A stretch of 64,000 nt of DNA. Origin: Vulcanimicrobiota bacterium (GTDB taxonomy: Bacteria; Vulcanimicrobiota; Vulcanimicrobiia; Vulcanimicrobiales; Vulcanimicrobiaceae). The notes beneath the pieces were generated by a model. That model had not been told where the DNA came from, searched no databases, and saw only the letters and a program-made list of their open reading frames with translations. The stretch is taken from assembly GCA_027307235.1 (NCBI GenBank), contig DAHUXH010000013.1:62001-126000 (forward strand), in the 5' to 3' direction. Position numbers and translations under genes: made by a program. Positions 16,602-25,652 of this stretch are shown in pieces (the first letter of the stretch is position 1; each line of letters starts with the position of its first letter).

Positions 16602-17480
16602 TCACTCGGCGCGCCATCGTCTCCAAAACCGCCTGCCCGCCCGTGCGGTGATCTGCCAAGCGCGCCGCCAGCGTCGCCGTGCCCGATCGCGCGTCTCCGT
16701 TTCCAAACGCGCAAGCTCGCCCGCAACGAACGCCGTAGGGCCGCCCGCCGCGCTAGCACGCAGCCGCTGCCGCTCCACGACCGCGTCGTGCAGTTCGCCT
16801 AGCAGATCTTGCAACTCGACCAAGCGTCGCTGAAAGCGGCCCGAGCGCGCTCGCAGGACCGGCGCGACCGCCTCGAGCCCGTAACGGAATCTCTTGGCAC
16901 GGATACGCAGGACATGCAACTCGTCGTCGCTCGGATTGCTCCCCAATTTCCGTGTGGTTTTCTTCACGCGGCGCCACGCCCGGCGCACCTCGTCGATCAG
17001 CACCGTGACCGCGCCCGACCCCGCCTCGGGTACGAGCGCCGGGGTATGCGCGGCTGCCGTCAACCGGGCAAGCAACGCGGTGTAGCGCGGCTCGTCCATG
17101 GCTGCGCGCAGGCGGCGCTGCGCCTCGGCGCGGGCGGCCGCGATGCCGGCGCACATGACGCCGGTCTGCGCACGGTCCTGCGCCGGAAGGCGGCAGGCCA
17201 GCGACGCGATGTGCGCCAGCAGCACATCTGCGTCGCGAACGGGAGCCAACAGATCCGCCAGCCAGCGTAACTCAGCGCGCGTCTCTCGTACCCAGACCGG
17301 GTCGAAGAACGATGCGAACACACGAAGGTCGCTGCGCAGCCGGCGCACGGCCACGCGTGAGGAATGGACCCATTCCGGGTCCTCGTCGCGGCGAAGGTGC
17401 GGATCGGCCTCGAACAGAGCCCGTGTCGTGCGACCGATCGCATCCCGAACCACTTCGGCCAAGGTGGCGGTCGCGGGCAC
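16602..17480 (-). CDS. CHAD domain-containing protein
   Basis: 292 residues spanning a full CHAD domain: VHSSRVAVRRLRSDLRVF near residue 40, and LRIRAKRFRYGLEAV near residue 195. Both helical repeats are rich in conserved His, Arg and Lys that bind polyphosphate in this family. The tail is strongly basic. There is no CYTH partner. A GTG start is used. It is divergent from the histidine kinase, with 127 bp between them that hold no recognisable motif. Confidence 0.9.
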   Translation of the reverse strand: MPATATLAEVVRDAIGRTTRALFEADPHLRRDEDPEWVHSSRVAVRRLRSDLRVFASFFDPVWVRETRAELRWLADLLAPVRDADVLLAHIASLACRLPAQDRAQTGVMCAGIAAARAEAQRRLRAAMDEPRYTALLARLTAAAHTPALVPEAGSGAVTVLIDEVRRAWRRVKKTTRKLGSNPSDDELHVLRIRAKRFRYGLEAVAPVLRARSGRFQRRLVELQDLLGELHDAVVERQRLRASAAGGPTAFVAGELARLETETRDRARRRWRRAWQITARAGRRFWRRWRAE

Positions 17481-17607
17481 GATGCCCTACGCATTCTCGG
17501 ACCGGATCGATTCTCCGGCGGTGCGCGGCCGGTACGTCGCGTTAAGATTGGGCACGGGCTGAAAACGTTCGCCGGGAGTGTGGGTGTGCGAGCGATAACT
17601 CGTTCCC

Positions 17608-19545
17608 ATGGAGCCGCACGGGGCGCTGTGGATGCGCAAGCCGGATCTAGGCTTAGTGATCGAGCGCATCACCGACGGTGTACTTGCGATCGATGCGTCG
17701 TGGCGAGTCAGCTATATCAACCTTGCCGCCAAACGCATGTTGCGCATCGTCGATGAGTCCGATGTGCTCGGGCGTTTCTGGTTAGACGCATTTCCGAAGG
17801 CGCGCGGACGCCGCTTTGAGCACGAATACCGGCGTGCGATGCGCGAGCAGGTGACGATCGAACTGGTCGAGTTCTCGCCGACCGCGAATGCTTGGCTGGA
17901 AGAGAAGCTGTTTCCGTCGCAGGAAGGCTTGACGGCCATCTTTCGCGATGTGTCGTCACGCATCGAAGCGCAGCGTGAGATCGAACGGTCGTCATCACTG
18001 CAGCAGGCGGTCATCGATTTTGGCCGCCTCGCGCTGGCCGGTCTTCCCATCGAGGAGATCGGTGAAGAAGCGGTCGCGCTGCTGCGCGGCGGCGTCGGCG
18101 CAGACATCGCGGAGGTGTTTCTCTACGATTGGCAAGCGCAACGTTTTCATTGTCTGGCCGCGACCGGCTGGCCCGAACATGCCGCCCATCCATTGACGCG
18201 CTATTGCCTGGACCATTTTCTCTCCGCAGTCGAGAGCGGCCAGCCCGTCGTGATGACCGACATGCGCAACGACCGCCGTCTGCCGCAGATGGCGGAGTTG
18301 ACTGAATTGGGCATCACGTCCGGCGTCGTCGTGCCGATCGGGACCGCGTACCAGCCCCTCGGCGTGCTCGCCGGCTACGGCACCGTTCCGCGCAAATTTG
18401 AATTTGCCGACGTGCGCTTCATGGAGTCGATCGCGCAAACGCTGGCCGAAGCCCTGCGCACCTCCGAATCGAACCGCATGACGTTTCAAGTGATCGACAG
18501 CATTCGCGACGGCTTCGTCGCGGTCGATCGCGACCTGCGCATCACCTACGTCAATCAGATCATGGCGCAAGCGTATCGCCGCACGCCCGTGCAGATGATC
18601 GGCACCAAGATGCTCGAGTATGTCACCGATCCGGAGCTTGCCGCCGTGGCGCTGTCCAAGTCGCGAGAAGCGCTCGCGAGCAATCGCGCCGTCACTTTTG
18701 AGAGCTTGGTGGACGAGCGCTGGTACGAGGTCCGCATCTATCCGTTCGCCGACGGCGTGGCCGCGTACGTGCGCGACGTCACCGGGCGCAAGGCCGAGGA
18801 ACTTCGCGTGCGCGAGCTCAACGCGGAACTCGAACGCCGGGTCCAGGCGCGCACCAAGCAACTTGAATTGGCCAACGGCGAGTTGGAGTCGTTCTCCTAC
18901 TCGGTCTCGCACGATCTGCGCGCGCCGTTGCGTGCGATCGACGGCTTCAGCCAGGCGCTTGCCGACGATTACGGCGATCGTCTGGACGCTACGGCGACCG
19001 GGTATCTTCGCCGCGTGCGCGGCGCCGCGCAGCGCATGGCGGCGCTCATCGACGCGATGCTCACCCTCGCGCGCGTCGCCCGGCATGAGATTGCTTTCAG
19101 CCGCGTCGATCTTTCGCAGATGGCCGCTGCGATCGTCAACGACTTGCGCGACGACGATCCGAGCCGGACGGTCGACGCGATCATCGAGCCCAGCATCGTC
19201 GTCTTCGGTGAGCCCGTGCTGCTGCACGCGCTGCTGGCCAATCTCCTGAGCAATGCCTGGAAGTTCACGCGAAACACGCCGCATGCACGCATTGAACTCT
19301 ACCGAGGCGGCGGTGAAGTGGTCGTGCGCGACAACGGCGCCGGTTTCGACATGGCCTACGCGAACAAGCTCTTCGGCGCATTTCAGCGCCTCCACGGTGT
19401 CGACGAGTACGAGGGGACAGGGATCGGTTTGGCGACCGTCGCGCGCGTGGTCCATCGCCACGGCGGAAGCATCCGAGCGGAAGGCGAAGTCGGCCGGGGA
19501 GCGGCCTTCTTTTTCACGCTTCCGCCCGAGTTGCCCGAGGGATGA
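17608..19545 (+). CDS. PAS-GAF-PAS sensor histidine kinase
   Basis: 645 residues. PAS domain at ~12-120, GAF domain at ~135-285, second PAS at ~290-400, then HisKA with the H-box SVSHDLRAPLRA (His435). An HATPase domain follows with N-box LLSNAWKF, G1 DNGAGFDM and G2 GTGIGLA. There is no transmembrane helix, so it is cytosolic. The C-terminus resembles phytochrome-type kinases (Cph1 class), which pair with Rcp1 receivers. The gene overlaps the next one by 4 bp (ATGA), and that product is an Rcp1-like receiver. The signal sensed is unknown. Confidence 0.93.
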   Translation: MEPHGALWMRKPDLGLVIERITDGVLAIDASWRVSYINLAAKRMLRIVDESDVLGRFWLDAFPKARGRRFEHEYRRAMREQVTIELVEFSPTANAWLEEKLFPSQEGLTAIFRDVSSRIEAQREIERSSSLQQAVIDFGRLALAGLPIEEIGEEAVALLRGGVGADIAEVFLYDWQAQRFHCLAATGWPEHAAHPLTRYCLDHFLSAVESGQPVVMTDMRNDRRLPQMAELTELGITSGVVVPIGTAYQPLGVLAGYGTVPRKFEFADVRFMESIAQTLAEALRTSESNRMTFQVIDSIRDGFVAVDRDLRITYVNQIMAQAYRRTPVQMIGTKMLEYVTDPELAAVALSKSREALASNRAVTFESLVDERWYEVRIYPFADGVAAYVRDVTGRKAEELRVRELNAELERRVQARTKQLELANGELESFSYSVSHDLRAPLRAIDGFSQALADDYGDRLDATATGYLRRVRGAAQRMAALIDAMLTLARVARHEIAFSRVDLSQMAAAIVNDLRDDDPSRTVDAIIEPSIVVFGEPVLLHALLANLLSNAWKFTRNTPHARIELYRGGGEVVVRDNGAGFDMAYANKLFGAFQRLHGVDEYEGTGIGLATVARVVHRHGGSIRAEGEVGRGAAFFFTLPPELPEG

Positions 19546-19985
19546 TGAAAAAAGCGTACATTCTGCTCATCGAGGACAACCCCGACGACGTCGAATTGAC
19601 CAAGCGGGCGTTCGCCAAGAACCACATCGTCAACGACATCGTCGTCCTGAGCGACGGTGCGCTCGCGGCCGACTATCTGTTCGAGGGCGGGCGCGGTGAG
19701 CGCGGGCTGCCGCAGTTCATCCTGTTGGACTTGAAGCTGCCGAAAATCTCGGGCCTCGAACTGCTCGAACGGATTCGCAAACACCCCGAGACGCAGCTCT
19801 TGCCGACGGTGATCCTCACCTCGAGCAAGCAAGACGAAGACCTTATGGCCGGGTACCGCTTGGGCGTGAACAGCTACGTGCGCAAGCCGGTCGATTTCAA
19901 TGAGTTCGTCGACGCGGTGCGGCAAGTCGGGCTCTACTGGCTCATGCTCAACGAACCACCGCCGGATGGAAGTTTCGAGGTCTGA
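19542..19985 (+). CDS. Rcp1-like single-domain response regulator
   Basis: 147 residues, a lone receiver. Acidic pocket ED at 11-12, phosphoacceptor Asp63 in LLDLKLPK, Ser/Thr at TSS (93-95) and Lys115 in RKPVDF. The tail QVGLYWLMLNEPP is diagnostic of the Rcp1 family that partners cytosolic PAS/phytochrome kinases. The start overlaps the kinase stop, which implies translational coupling. Confidence 0.95.
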   Translation: MMKKAYILLIEDNPDDVELTKRAFAKNHIVNDIVVLSDGALAADYLFEGGRGERGLPQFILLDLKLPKISGLELLERIRKHPETQLLPTVILTSSKQDEDLMAGYRLGVNSYVRKPVDFNEFVDAVRQVGLYWLMLNEPPPDGSFEV

Positions 19986-19991
19986 CTAACG

Positions 19992-22085
19992 ATGCGATTA
20001 CGGGTGTTATGTGTCGATGATTCGAGCGATGACGCGGACCTCAATGTCCTCGCGCTGCAGCGTCACGGCTATACGGTCGAGCATCGCCGCGTCGACACGC
20101 GTGACGGCGCGCACGCGGCGCTGCAATCGGACCCGTGGGACCTCGTGCTCTGCGACTATTCGATGCCGCATTTTTCAGCGCCGGCGATGCTCGCGCTCCT
20201 CACCGGACATACGCACGATCTTCCGTGTCTGATCGTTTCCGGTGCGATCGGTGAAGAAGCGGCCGCGGAGACGATCCGCTTGGGCGCCTACGACTATATC
20301 TTCAAGAACAATCTGAAACGTTTGGGTCCGGCAGCCGAACGAGCCTTGCGCGATGCCGAGATCCGGCGCGCGCGGGCGCTCATGGAAGTGCAGTTGCGCG
20401 AGCGGGAGACGCGCTTGCGCTTGCTGTTTGAACAACTGCCGGCGCTGGTTATCTCGTGCGATTCCGACCTGACGGTGACCAGCGTCGAAGGCGCGCAGAG
20501 CGCGCAGATTCCGCTCGGCGCACAGGCGTTGATCGGCGCGCATGTATCGAGTTCGCCGTTACTCGCCGACGAATCGCGCTTTCCGATCCGGCATGCGCAT
20601 CTGCAAGCGCTGCAAGGAAGCTCGTCGCAATACGAGATGATCTGGAGCGGAAAGACGTTTCGCGCGCACGTGGAACCGCTGCGCGACGTCGACGGCCGCA
20701 TCGTCGGAACGATTGCCGTCGCCTTCGACATCACCGAGCGCAAAATCGCAGAGCAGCGGCTTGCGTATTTCGCGCAGTACGACCCGCTCACCGATTTGCC
20801 CAACCGCGCGTTGCTCGAAGACCGTTTGACACAGGCGTTGAACATGGCGCACCGGCACAACGGACCGATCGCGATGCTGACCGCGGACATCGACGCATTC
20901 AAGGACGTCAACGATCTCTACGGCAGTTCTCACGGCGATGAGGTGCTGCGCTTGATCGGTGCGCGTTTGCGACGCTTGGTCAACGGAAGCGGAACCGTTT
21001 CTCGCCTGGGCGAGGATCAGTTCGGCATTCTCATCGTTGACGCACCCGATCGTGCGAGCGTGGAATCGCTCGCGCGTCGCCTGCAAAGCGCGTTCGATGC
21101 GCCCTTCCTTGCGGGCGACATCGACGTCTACGTCACGGCCAGCGCCGGAATGAGCCTCTTTCCCGATGACGGCAGCGATGCTCAGTCGTTGATCCGGGCT
21201 GCGCAAGCCGCGCTGCTGGCCGCCAAGCAAGCCGGTGGAAACGCCGTCCGCTTCTTCGTGCCGAGTATGGTCGCGTCGTCGTCGGAACGGATCACCCTCA
21301 AGCGCGATCTGCGCAACGCCGCCGCCTCCGGCCAACTCGTGCTGCACTTCCAGCCGGTCTTTCGCGCGAGCGATCTCGGCTTTAGCGGCTTTGAAGCGCT
21401 GGTGCGGTGGGAACATCCAACGCTTGGCCTCTTGCCGCCCGATCATTTCATTCCGATCGCCGAGGAGTCGGGCGCGATCGACGAAATCGGCGCGTGGGTG
21501 CTGCGCGAAGTCTGCCGCAGCATCGCGCAGTGGGACCGCGCGGGCATGGGCGCGCCGCGCGTCAGCGTCAATATCTCGGCGCGGCAGTTCGAGCGTCCGG
21601 GGCTGCGCGAGAACATCGCCGCGATCTTACGTGAGAGCCGAGTCGATCCGGCCCGCATCGAGTTGGAGTTGACGGAAAGCTCGATCATGCGGGACATCAC
21701 TTCCGGCATCGCGATGCTGCATGAACTCAAGGGCCTGGGCGTACGGCTTTCGGTTGATGATTTCGGCACCGGCTACACGTCATTGAGCTATCTGCGCCGC
21801 TTTCCCATCGACGTGCTGAAGATCGACAAAGCATTCGTGCGTGACTTGCTGCCGGGCTCACACGACGAAGCGATCGTGAAAGCAATCGTGACGCTGGCGC
21901 GCAATCTTGGCCTCACTTCCACCGCCGAGGGCATCGAAAGCCGTGCCACGCTCGAACAGATTCGAGCGATCGGCGCCGATCAGGTGCAGGGATATTTCTT
22001 GAGTCAGCCGCTGACGCCGAGCGACTGCGTCGAGTTCCTGAAACGCCCGCTCGTCCCAGCCTTGGAGCCTCTCAGCGAAGCCTAG
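19992..22085 (+). CDS. receiver-PAS-GGDEF-EAL protein, likely c-di-GMP phosphodiesterase
   Basis: 697 residues. Receiver at 1-120 with Asp55 and Lys105; PAS at ~140-245; GGDEF domain at ~255-420; EAL domain at ~430-690. The GGDEF motif reads GEDQF (340-344), so cyclase activity is unlikely. The EAL side is intact: EALVRWEHP at 468, ELTESS, DDFGTGYTSL and KIDK. I expect phosphorylation by the adjacent kinase to tune c-di-GMP breakdown. It is the third gene of the operon, 6 bp after the Rcp1-like gene. Confidence 0.93.
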   Translation: MRLRVLCVDDSSDDADLNVLALQRHGYTVEHRRVDTRDGAHAALQSDPWDLVLCDYSMPHFSAPAMLALLTGHTHDLPCLIVSGAIGEEAAAETIRLGAYDYIFKNNLKRLGPAAERALRDAEIRRARALMEVQLRERETRLRLLFEQLPALVISCDSDLTVTSVEGAQSAQIPLGAQALIGAHVSSSPLLADESRFPIRHAHLQALQGSSSQYEMIWSGKTFRAHVEPLRDVDGRIVGTIAVAFDITERKIAEQRLAYFAQYDPLTDLPNRALLEDRLTQALNMAHRHNGPIAMLTADIDAFKDVNDLYGSSHGDEVLRLIGARLRRLVNGSGTVSRLGEDQFGILIVDAPDRASVESLARRLQSAFDAPFLAGDIDVYVTASAGMSLFPDDGSDAQSLIRAAQAALLAAKQAGGNAVRFFVPSMVASSSERITLKRDLRNAAASGQLVLHFQPVFRASDLGFSGFEALVRWEHPTLGLLPPDHFIPIAEESGAIDEIGAWVLREVCRSIAQWDRAGMGAPRVSVNISARQFERPGLRENIAAILRESRVDPARIELELTESSIMRDITSGIAMLHELKGLGVRLSVDDFGTGYTSLSYLRRFPIDVLKIDKAFVRDLLPGSHDEAIVKAIVTLARNLGLTSTAEGIESRATLEQIRAIGADQVQGYFLSQPLTPSDCVEFLKRPLVPALEPLSEA

Positions 22086-22091
22086 AGGAGG

Positions 22092-22373
22092 CTAAGGCTC
22101 GCGCAGCCGCGCGCGAGCGTCGCTTTCGGCGATGCCCGCGATGGAGAAGGTCTTGCGGCGCGACGTTTGGCCGCGCACGAGCGTGATCCGCGACGGCGCA
22201 ACACCCAGCCGGTCGGCCAGGGCGCGGATACAGGCGGCATTGGCGGCGCCTTCGACGGCTCGCTCGCGAACCCGCAGCTCGATCGTTCCGGCGACGCTGT
22301 TGAAGCCCGGCTGCTTGGAGCCCGGCTTGACGGTGAGGTCGATGCGGGCGGCGATATCGCTCGGCATGTGCAT
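22092..22373 (-). CDS. DUF167 (YggU-like) protein
   Basis: 93 residues. LTVKPGSKQPG, LRVRERAVEGAANAA and ITLVRGQTSRRKTF cover the whole DUF167 fold as in E. coli YggU. The ATG at 22373 fits family length; an ATG two codons on is equally possible, and neither has a clear Shine-Dalgarno. The open frame extends to 22448 but without family similarity. It is convergent with the EAL gene, 6 bp away. Function is unknown across the family. Confidence 0.88.
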   Translation of the reverse strand: MHMPSDIAARIDLTVKPGSKQPGFNSVAGTIELRVRERAVEGAANAACIRALADRLGVAPSRITLVRGQTSRRKTFSIAGIAESDARARLREP

Positions 22374-22446
22374 GCCGGCTTCGACGGGACGCGCAACGCG
22401 CCCCACGGTATGGGCCAACGGGAGGTGTGTCGAATGACCCGGCACC

Positions 22447-22752
22447 ATGGGTATCGCCGAACTGCTCGATCGCTACCTCCTCGAGGGAACTGCGAAGAAG
22501 GCGGATGTGATTGCCGCGCTTTTGCATGAGCGCGCGAAGTATCCGCATGCCGCCGCGTTCTTCACCGGCATTGAATCGCTCGGGGTTCGCGCGCCCGACC
22601 TCTCACTGATCGCGCTGCGGCTGGTCCTGGCGGGCAAGAAGGCGGATGACGGGGCGGTCGTGCGGATGCGCCACGCGATCGAACGTGTTCGCGCCAAGGG
22701 GGTCGACGTCGTGAGCGCGCGCGAGCAGTACTTTGCGGAGCTGGCGCCGTGA
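22447..22752 (+). CDS. hypothetical protein
   Basis: 101 residues, predicted helical, with no signal peptide or membrane segment and no family I recognise. An ideal GGGAGG (22420-22425) sits 8 bases before another ATG at 22434, which opens only a short frame. The real start at 22447 is 21 bases from the site, so its translation may be weak or coupled. Its end overlaps a possible GTG start of the next gene. Confidence 0.6.
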   Translation: MGIAELLDRYLLEGTAKKADVIAALLHERAKYPHAAAFFTGIESLGVRAPDLSLIALRLVLAGKKADDGAVVRMRHAIERVRAKGVDVVSAREQYFAELAP

Positions 22753-22802
22753 TCGCGGTACGTGGAAACGATCGCATCGGCGGGGACGTTGAACGTGTGA
22801 CC

Positions 22803-23147
22803 ATGATCATGCGCTCCGCGCTCGGGCTCTGTGCCCTCCTCGCGTGTGCTGCGGCGCCCGCCGCGTTGCCCGCGCAGACGCATGCCGCGTACACGACCAA
22901 CGTGCAATCGGAGCGGCCTCACGCCGCGGTGCGCGGAAAGGTCGTGTCGGTGGACTATTCCGTGGGCATGATCGTCGTCGATACGGGCAGCCGCCGTTTG
23001 ACCGTGTACGCGACGCCGAGCACGATGATCGTTCGCGCCGATCACCAATACGGCACGCTCTCGGACATTACGCGCGGCAGCCGCGTCGAGATGGATACGG
23101 TCGAGGTCAACGGACAGGTCTTCGCTCAGTCGATCAGCCTGCAATAG
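22803..23147 (+). CDS. small secreted protein, beta-barrel-like
   Basis: 114 residues. A signal peptide (to about residue 27, ALPAQTHA) is followed by ~75 residues of alternating strands (GKVVSVDYSVGMIVVDTGSRRLTVYA) that suggest an OB-like fold, as in DUF5666-type proteins. The frame opens earlier at a GTG overlapping the previous stop, and either start is possible. It lies 5 bp before the ABC ATPase gene. Confidence 0.6.
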   Translation: MIMRSALGLCALLACAAAPAALPAQTHAAYTTNVQSERPHAAVRGKVVSVDYSVGMIVVDTGSRRLTVYATPSTMIVRADHQYGTLSDITRGSRVEMDTVEVNGQVFAQSISLQ

Positions 23148-23152
23148 CCTTC

Positions 23153-24136
23153 GTGCCGACGCTCGAAGCGCACGACATCACGAAAACGTTTCGAGCGGGT
23201 CGTGCGCTTCGGCTCGTGCTCGACCGCGTCAGTCTCGACGTGGACGCCGGGCAAACCCTGGCCGTCGTCGGCCCGTCGGGAGCCGGCAAGACGACATTGT
23301 TGCGTGTGCTCTGCGGTCTCGAAGCTGCCGATGCCGGTCGCATCGCGATCAACGGCGACGAGGTGACGCACCGGATGCCGCAGCGCCGCGCGATCGCGCT
23401 CGTGACACAGAACGACGCGTTGCTGCCGCATCTCTCCATCGACGACAATCTCCGGCTGGTCGCTCGCAACGGCATGCACCGCATCGACGCGGTGTCGGCC
23501 ATGCTGCACGTCAACGCGATTCGCAAGCAGAAGACGCGCACCGTCTCGGGCGGCGAGCGCCAGCGCGCGTCGCTGGCGCGCGCGCTGCTCGCCGATCCGA
23601 GTGTGCTGCTGCTCGACGAACCGTTCGCGCATCTCGATCCGCCGTTGCGCGCCGTGGTGCGCCGGTCGCTCTTCGACGTGCGCTCGAGTTTCGGTGGACC
23701 GATGCTCCTGGTCACGCACGATCATCTCGATGCGATGGCGGTGGCGACGCGCCTGGCGGTGCTGATCGACGGGCGCATCGAACAGATCGGCGAGCCGCAC
23801 ATCGTCTTTGAACGACCGGCCAACGTGCGAGTCGCCGCCTTTCTCGGCGTTCCCGCGATGAATCTGCTTCCGGGTGAAACGTTTGCGATGCCGGGCTGCA
23901 TCGTCGGCATTCGGCCCGAGCGCATTGCGCTCGCGAGCGACGGTGCGATCCGCGTGCGGATCGAGCGCATAGAACGCGCCGGTTCCGACGCGCTCGTCAC
24001 CGGACGCGACGGCGGTGTCGCGATTACCGTGCGCGTCGATGCCGCCGCCATGCCGCGCGTCGGTGAGACGGTCGGATTGGCGTTTGATGCGTCTGCCTTG
24101 TTGCGATTCGATCGCGAGAGCGGCGAGGCGTTGTAA
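23153..24136 (+). CDS. ABC transporter ATP-binding protein (MalK/CysA-like)
   Basis: 327 residues from a GTG. Walker A GPSGAGKT (40-47), signature SGGERQR (132-138), Walker B VLLLDEP (151-157) and the H-loop His in VTHDH. A C-terminal TOBE-like region (~230-327) contains GIRPE, as in importers of sugars, sulfate or molybdate. No permease or binding protein lies nearby, so its partner must be elsewhere. Position at the head of the recycling genes suggests a role with sugar or muropeptide uptake, which is inference only. Confidence 0.88.
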   Translation: MPTLEAHDITKTFRAGRALRLVLDRVSLDVDAGQTLAVVGPSGAGKTTLLRVLCGLEAADAGRIAINGDEVTHRMPQRRAIALVTQNDALLPHLSIDDNLRLVARNGMHRIDAVSAMLHVNAIRKQKTRTVSGGERQRASLARALLADPSVLLLDEPFAHLDPPLRAVVRRSLFDVRSSFGGPMLLVTHDHLDAMAVATRLAVLIDGRIEQIGEPHIVFERPANVRVAAFLGVPAMNLLPGETFAMPGCIVGIRPERIALASDGAIRVRIERIERAGSDALVTGRDGGVAITVRVDAAAMPRVGETVGLAFDASALLRFDRESGEAL

Positions 24137-24137
24137 C

Positions 24138-25652
24138 GTGAACGACGTGATGCGCCTCGCGGCGCGAACGCTGATCGTCGGATGCGAGGGCTCGACCCTC
24201 GCCGCACACGAAGAATCGCTGTTGCGCGAGTACGAGTTCGCCGGACTGGTCGTCTTCGCTCGCAATTTAAACTCGCTGCGGGAAGGCCGCGGCTTTACCG
24301 ACGCGGTTCGCGGCGCCTACGCGCAGCGGCTCGACCCCATTCTGGCGATCGATCACGAAGGCGGGCGGGTTCTGCGTCTGCACGAGGGCATTGCGCCGAT
24401 TCCAGCGGCAATGGCGATCGGCGCCACCCGCGATCTCGAGCTTGCCGCGCACGCGGGTGAGCAGAGCGCGACCGACGTGCGACGGATCGGATGCAACGTG
24501 CTCTTCGCGCCGGTCTGCGACGTCGCTGCCGAGCCGCGCAACACGGTGATCGGAACGCGCGCGTTTTCCGGCGATCCCGATGTGGTGACGGCGCTCGCGT
24601 CGGCGTTCGGCGACGGCGCCGTGCGCGGCGGCGCACTGCCCGTTTTCAAACATTTCCCGGGGCACGGCGCGACGGTCGCCGATTCACATCTTGGGATCGC
24701 GCATGTCACGTCGAGCGCGCACCTGTGGCGAACGCGTGACCTCGCGCCGTTTGCGGCGGTCGCGCGTGACGCGCGGGCGATGATGACGGCGCACGTCATC
24801 GTCGACGCGGTCGATCCCGACGTTCCGGCGACGATCTCGCATCGCTTGTTGACCGATGTGTTGCGTGTCGAACTGGGGTTCGAAGGCGTGCTCTTCACCG
24901 ATTGTCTGACGATGGGCGCGATCGCCGCGAGCATCGGCAGCGTCGAAGCGGGATGGCGCGCGATCGCGGCCGGTGCCGACTGCATCATGGTCAGTCACGA
25001 TCTCACCCTCGCGGCGGCATGCGTCGACCGTCTCGTGGCCGCGGTCGAGTCGGGCGAGCTTTCCCGCGAACGTCTGCGTGAAGCCTCGGAACGCGTGGAT
25101 GCGCTGCGCGCGCGGCTGACGCCGCCGTTGCCTCTCGATACGGCCGGCCCCTATCCCGGCGTCGCCGGCGAGATCGCGGCCGCTGCGGTGACGTTGGTCC
25201 GCGGCGCGCCGTCGGCGAACGCCAATCGCTGCGTGGCGGTCTCGTTCCGTGGTGCGCTCGGGGACGGCATACGCGATCTGCGCGACACGGCGGCTCTCGA
25301 CGCGAGTTGGCGCAATGTGCGCGAACTTGCCTTGCCGCTCGATCCGGCGCTCGACGCGGTGGACGCGGCGTGCGCCTCGATCGCGTCGCAGGCGCGAAGG
25401 CCGATCGTGCTGCTGCGGCGCGCGCACGTTCACGATCTGCAGGCCGATGCGGCGCGGCGCATCGTCGAGCGCTTCCCCGATGCGATGATCGTTTCCACGG
25501 CGGAGCCGTACGAAGTGGCCTGCGTACCGCAAGCGCGCACCGTCCTGTGCACCTACGACGACGGCCCGGCGGCGTTGCACGCGCTGGCCGACGTGCTCTT
25601 CGAAGGACGCCCCGTGCGTGGGGCGCTTCCGGTCACGCTCGCACATGTTTGA
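24138..25652 (+). CDS. nagZ: GH3 beta-N-acetylhexosaminidase (NagZ-like)
   Basis: 504 residues. KHFPGHG (171-177) and DSH (182-184) form the NagZ catalytic loop with its His-Asp dyad. Asp255 in FTDCLTMG is the nucleophile. NagZ removes GlcNAc from muropeptides. The protein is ~160 residues longer than E. coli NagZ, and the extra part looks like a GH3 C-terminal domain. There is no signal peptide, which fits cytosolic recycling. The GTG start follows the ABC gene stop by 1 base, and the end overlaps the next gene by 8 bp. Confidence 0.9.
   Translation: MNDVMRLAARTLIVGCEGSTLAAHEESLLREYEFAGLVVFARNLNSLREGRGFTDAVRGAYAQRLDPILAIDHEGGRVLRLHEGIAPIPAAMAIGATRDLELAAHAGEQSATDVRRIGCNVLFAPVCDVAAEPRNTVIGTRAFSGDPDVVTALASAFGDGAVRGGALPVFKHFPGHGATVADSHLGIAHVTSSAHLWRTRDLAPFAAVARDARAMMTAHVIVDAVDPDVPATISHRLLTDVLRVELGFEGVLFTDCLTMGAIAASIGSVEAGWRAIAAGADCIMVSHDLTLAAACVDRLVAAVESGELSRERLREASERVDALRARLTPPLPLDTAGPYPGVAGEIAAAAVTLVRGAPSANANRCVAVSFRGALGDGIRDLRDTAALDASWRNVRELALPLDPALDAVDAACASIASQARRPIVLLRRAHVHDLQADAARRIVERFPDAMIVSTAEPYEVACVPQARTVLCTYDDGPAALHALADVLFEGRPVRGALPVTLAHV

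Noticed and set aside
17995-19461. 488-codon minus-strand frame over the histidine kinase
   Set aside because: Shadow of a gene with clear HisKA/HATPase motifs.
22434-22529. Short frame from the ATG with the ideal ribosome site before the 22447 gene
   Set aside because: Only 31 codons with Cys/Arg-rich content and no family; noted in the 22447 entry as a start puzzle.
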